A stretch of DNA of 64,000 nt from Streptomyces sp. CB00455 (GTDB lineage Bacteria; Actinomycetota; Actinomycetes; Streptomycetales; Streptomycetaceae). The translations under genes were made by a program, and so were the position numbers. Shown piece after piece: positions 61,693 through 64,000 of this stretch. The notes under the pieces are model-generated. The model had not been told where the DNA came from. It saw nothing but the letters and a program-made list of their open reading frames with translations, and did no database searches. The DNA lies in the NCBI RefSeq assembly GCF_001905445.1, contig NZ_LIVQ01000012.1, forward strand, positions 1 to 64,000, written 5' to 3'. The first letter of the stretch is position 1, and the number at the start of each line of letters is the position of its first letter.

Positions 61693-62429
61693 CCGCCCCG
61701 GCAGGAACCCTCGGCGTGCTCGGCGGCATGGGTCCCGCTGCGACGGCGGAGTTCTTGCGGCTGCTCGCGGCGCTCGTCCCCGCGACGACCGACCAGGAGC
61801 ACCCGCGGATCATGATGCTCTCCGAGCCGTCGATCCCCGACCGCAGCGACTCCCTGCTCGACGGCAGCGACGCGCCCCTCGCGGGCATCCTGGACGGGCT
61901 CACGACGCTGACGGGCTGGGGGGCGGACCTGCTGGCCGTGCCGTGCAACACCGCGCACGTCTACATCGACCGGATCCGGGACGAGCTGCCGGTCCCGCTC
62001 GTCCACATCGTGGATGCGACCCTGCAGGCGGCCAGGCTGCTGAGCCCGACGGGCGGCTGGCTGACGGCCACCTCCGGGACCGTGGCCGCCGGCCTGTACC
62101 AGCGGCGGGCGGCGGAGCTCGGCTACCGGCTGCTCGTTCCGGCGCCCGGGATGCAGGAGCTGATCCAGGAGGCGGCCGTCCTGGTGAAGGCCGGCCACAC
62201 GGAGCATGCCGGGCGGGTGTTCGCCTCGGCGGTGCGCAGTCTGTGGCGGCGCGAGCGATTGCCGGTGGTCACGGCCTGCACCGAGCTGCCGCTGGCCTAC
62301 GACAGCGCGGGCCTGCCGGAGGGGATGACCGTCTCCAGCCTCGGCGCGCTGGCCTCGGCCTGCGCGCACGAGCTCTACGTGACGCCGCTCCTGCGCGCCG
62401 GAGCGCCCCTGACCCTCGCCCGCGCCTGA
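61689..62429 (+). CDS. Aspartate/glutamate racemase family protein
   Basis: 246 residues, overlapping the upstream gene by ATGA. LGVLGGMGPAAT at the start, the two catalytic Cys in AVPCNTAHV and TACTELPLA, and IPDRSDSLLDG match aspartate racemase (PLP-independent). It should interconvert L- and D-Asp, or act on a related 1,3-dicarboxylate (the family includes maleate isomerase and hydantoin racemase). Downstream of AsnB and an A-T didomain it probably supplies a D-configured acidic residue. It ends the operon before the hairpin at 62485. Confidence 0.93.
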   Translation: MTAPAGTLGVLGGMGPAATAEFLRLLAALVPATTDQEHPRIMMLSEPSIPDRSDSLLDGSDAPLAGILDGLTTLTGWGADLLAVPCNTAHVYIDRIRDELPVPLVHIVDATLQAARLLSPTGGWLTATSGTVAAGLYQRRAAELGYRLLVPAPGMQELIQEAAVLVKAGHTEHAGRVFASAVRSLWRRERLPVVTACTELPLAYDSAGLPEGMTVSSLGALASACAHELYVTPLLRAGAPLTLARA

Positions 62430-62484
62430 CCAAGGGGACAGCACGGGACAGCACGGCAGCCCGGTGACCGCCGTGCGGGTTTGT

Positions 62485-62526
62485 GACGGCCCGGCCGGGA
62501 CCCCCTGCGTCTCCGACCGGGCCGTC
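62485..62526. terminator. 10-bp hairpin terminator
   Basis: GACGGCCCGG (62485-62494) pairs exactly with 62517-62526 around a 22-nt loop, between the converging racemase and solute-binding genes. Confidence 0.7.
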
Positions 62527-62558
62527 TGTTCAGGAACGCCCGAGCCACCCGCCCCGCG

Positions 62559-63902
62559 TCAGATGCGCACCGTGAGGCAGTCGGGCGTCAGCGGGCCGGT
62601 GCCCTGCGCGTAGGCGTTGTAGTCGTCCAGCAGCGTCTGGGCCCGCTCCCCCGCCCGTGCGAACCGCTCGCGCGGCTCGACGCCGTCCAGGACGTCCTGC
62701 ATGGCCTCCATCATCGCGATCTGGATGGCGTGGAAGCCGCCCAGCACCGCGCCGTGCGCCTCCGGCGGCCCGCTGCGCAGTTCGAGCTGTTCGGCGGTCG
62801 CCCGGTGGTGGGGGTGCAGGTCGAACCAGCCCTCCTCCTCGAGTAGTGCGATCACGCCGTACGTCGCCGGGGCCGAGCCGCTGGCCTTGTGCCAGGCGGC
62901 GGCGGCGCGCGGGCTGTTCAGGTACTGCATGAACGCGAGCGCACCGTCGCGGACCGCGTCGTCGAGGCCGTCGGTGAGCCAGAGGGAGTCGCCGCCGATC
63001 CAGTTGCCCGCGCAGGGCATGGCGCCGTTGCGGGGCAGTACGCCGACCTCCAGGTCGAAGCCGGCCTCCGCCGCGGCCCGCACCATGTAATTGGCGTCGA
63101 AGGAGGAACTGAAGCGCAGCGCAACCTCCTGGTCGACGAGTGCCTTGAAGGTGCCCGCCCAGTCCTCGGCCACGCCGGTGTGCAGGTAGTGCCCGTCGCG
63201 GTGCAGGTCCCGCCACCAGTCCACATAGTCGGCGAGCGCCGCGGAGCCCAGGTCGAGCTCGGTGGCCCGTCCGTAGCGCCCGTTGCCCGCGTCGGCGAGG
63301 AGGGCGCCCTGCTGTGCGAGGGCGTGCTGGATGAACTTGCCGTCCACGGGCCAGGCGATGCCGTGCCCGGGACCGTTCTCCAGGCGGGCCACTGCCTCGC
63401 ACGCGGCCGTGGTCTCCTGCCAGGTGCGGGGCAGGGCGTCGATGCCGGCCTGCCGCAGGACGGTGGTGTTGGCGTACAGCAGCATCGTCGAGAGGGTCAG
63501 CGGCACCGTCGCGAAGTCGCCGTCGACCGTGTAGTACTCGCGCACGCCCGGCAGGAAGTCGTCGAGGACCACTCGCTCGCCGAGGATCTCGGTGCGGCCG
63601 GCGACGGCTTTCTCCACGGAGACGAACAGCGGGGACCCGTCCTGGGCTCGGGCGTCCCGGGCCAGCTGCGAGGCGCCGGCGTAGTACGTGGCGATGGCCG
63701 GGGCGGCGCCCCGGGCGGCCGCTTCGGCGACCGCCTCGGGGAGCTTCTCGTAGGAGTAGCCGCGGATGTCGATCCGGTACCCGGGGTGGGCCTTCTCGAA
63801 CTCCCGGGCGCGTTCCCGGATCGGCTCCAGGAAGTCGGGGAACGGGAACTCGGAGAGCCAGGCCTCGATGACGACGACTTCGTCCGGGGCGCCGGGGTTC
63901 AT
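62559..63902 (-). CDS. Solute-binding protein (UgpB/MalE type) without signal peptide
   Basis: 447 residues. The body matches ABC sugar-binding proteins: YRIDIRGYSYEKLPEAV, a variable centre with LSTMLLYANTTVLRQAGIDALPRTW and GDSLWLTDGLDDAVRDGALAFMQYLNS. The N-terminus MNPGAPDEVVVIEAWLSEF is not a signal peptide and has no lipobox Cys, so the protein should stay in the cytoplasm unless the true start differs; a good upstream start is not visible in frame. GGAGGACC precedes the ATG. Possibly recruited to bind a pathway intermediate. A partial frame follows upstream. Confidence 0.87.
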   Translation of the reverse strand: MNPGAPDEVVVIEAWLSEFPFPDFLEPIRERAREFEKAHPGYRIDIRGYSYEKLPEAVAEAAARGAAPAIATYYAGASQLARDARAQDGSPLFVSVEKAVAGRTEILGERVVLDDFLPGVREYYTVDGDFATVPLTLSTMLLYANTTVLRQAGIDALPRTWQETTAACEAVARLENGPGHGIAWPVDGKFIQHALAQQGALLADAGNGRYGRATELDLGSAALADYVDWWRDLHRDGHYLHTGVAEDWAGTFKALVDQEVALRFSSSFDANYMVRAAAEAGFDLEVGVLPRNGAMPCAGNWIGGDSLWLTDGLDDAVRDGALAFMQYLNSPRAAAAWHKASGSAPATYGVIALLEEEGWFDLHPHHRATAEQLELRSGPPEAHGAVLGGFHAIQIAMMEAMQDVLDGVEPRERFARAGERAQTLLDDYNAYAQGTGPLTPDCLTVRI

Positions 63903-63954
63903 GGGTCCTCCAGTAGGGGGCGGTGGTGGTGCGGCGCTGCTTCGCAGGCGTCGC

Positions 63955-64000
63955 TCAGGCGGCGAAGACCGGCAGCAGGACCGGCTCGTGGACCGGGGGG
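63955..64000 (-). CDS. 3' end of an upstream gene (partial)
   Basis: The last 46 nt can be read on the minus strand as PPVHEPVLLPVFAA and a TGA stop, 52 nt before the solute-binding gene. Too short to identify; offered because the spacing fits an operon and the codon pattern is GC-biased at third positions. Confidence 0.3.
   Translation of the reverse strand, partial: PPVHEPVLLPVFAA

Overview
The window is very GC-rich, uses GTG and TTG starts freely, packs genes with 4-nt stop/start overlaps, and carries actinomycete families: F420-type luciferase-like oxidoreductase, a tandem-GNAT protein resembling MshD, berberine-bridge-like flavoenzymes and DHA2 exporters. It looks like a Streptomyces or close relative. 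Apart from metK, a DUF4287 protein and a few catabolic or redox enzymes, almost everything is accessory and looks like one large specialised-metabolite locus or two adjoining ones. I could not match it to a known product. I recognised no transcriptional regulator, sigma factor or kinase gene anywhere in the 64 kb.

Layout. 0-7 kb: a DUF4287 protein, a flavoprotein oxidase divergent from two CMD/AhpD-fold proteins, an SDR and a membrane protein. 7-9.5 kb: metK with a small unknown gene and a tandem-GNAT acetyltransferase. 9.8-15.9 kb (+): a tightly overlapped operon of ALDH-fold protein, small unknown, ThDP enzyme, AMP-dependent ligase and ketosynthase. 27.5-17.0 kb (-): a long operon of TauD dioxygenase, HpcH/HpaI aldolase, cysteine-synthase-like enzyme, glutamine-dependent amidotransferase, PrpF-like isomerase, acyl-CoA-dehydrogenase-fold flavoprotein, dihydroorotase-like amidohydrolase, monooxygenase-flavin reductase fusion, SH3-like protein and a 60-residue acidic peptide, followed by a terminator and a BtrH-like protein. 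27.8-31.7 kb (+): an MFS transporter and two tandem ATP-grasp ligases. This central part reads as a route to a small amide- or peptide-type metabolite: unusual amino acid synthesis, amidation, ATP-grasp peptide bond formation and export.

31.7-55 kb holds mostly divergent gene pairs: AhpD-like protein and multicopper oxidase, methyltransferases, a duplicated pair of DHA2 exporters sharing a perfect 406-bp repeat, two acyltransferase-3 membrane proteins, flavoprotein oxidases, a type II thioesterase, SRPBCC and YCII proteins, SDR, acyl-CoA dehydrogenase, acyl-CoA ligase and a luciferase-like oxidoreductase. 55.7-62.4 kb (+) is a second biosynthetic operon: asparagine synthetase, a free-standing A-T didomain, a PP-loop amidotransferase fused to a degenerate condensation-like domain, and an Asp/Glu racemase. 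A solute-binding protein lacking a signal peptide follows on the other strand.

The most striking non-coding signal is a bipartite promoter element, core GCAATCYGGRAGATGC followed 18-20 nt later by a weaker GAMNMTGG-like box in most copies. It occurs eleven times, always pointing toward a nearby gene start, at 2.8 kb and then repeatedly from 34.4 to 55.6 kb. It links genes at both ends of the window into one putative regulon and is absent from the central operons, which have their own inverted repeats at the TauD/MFS divergent promoter.
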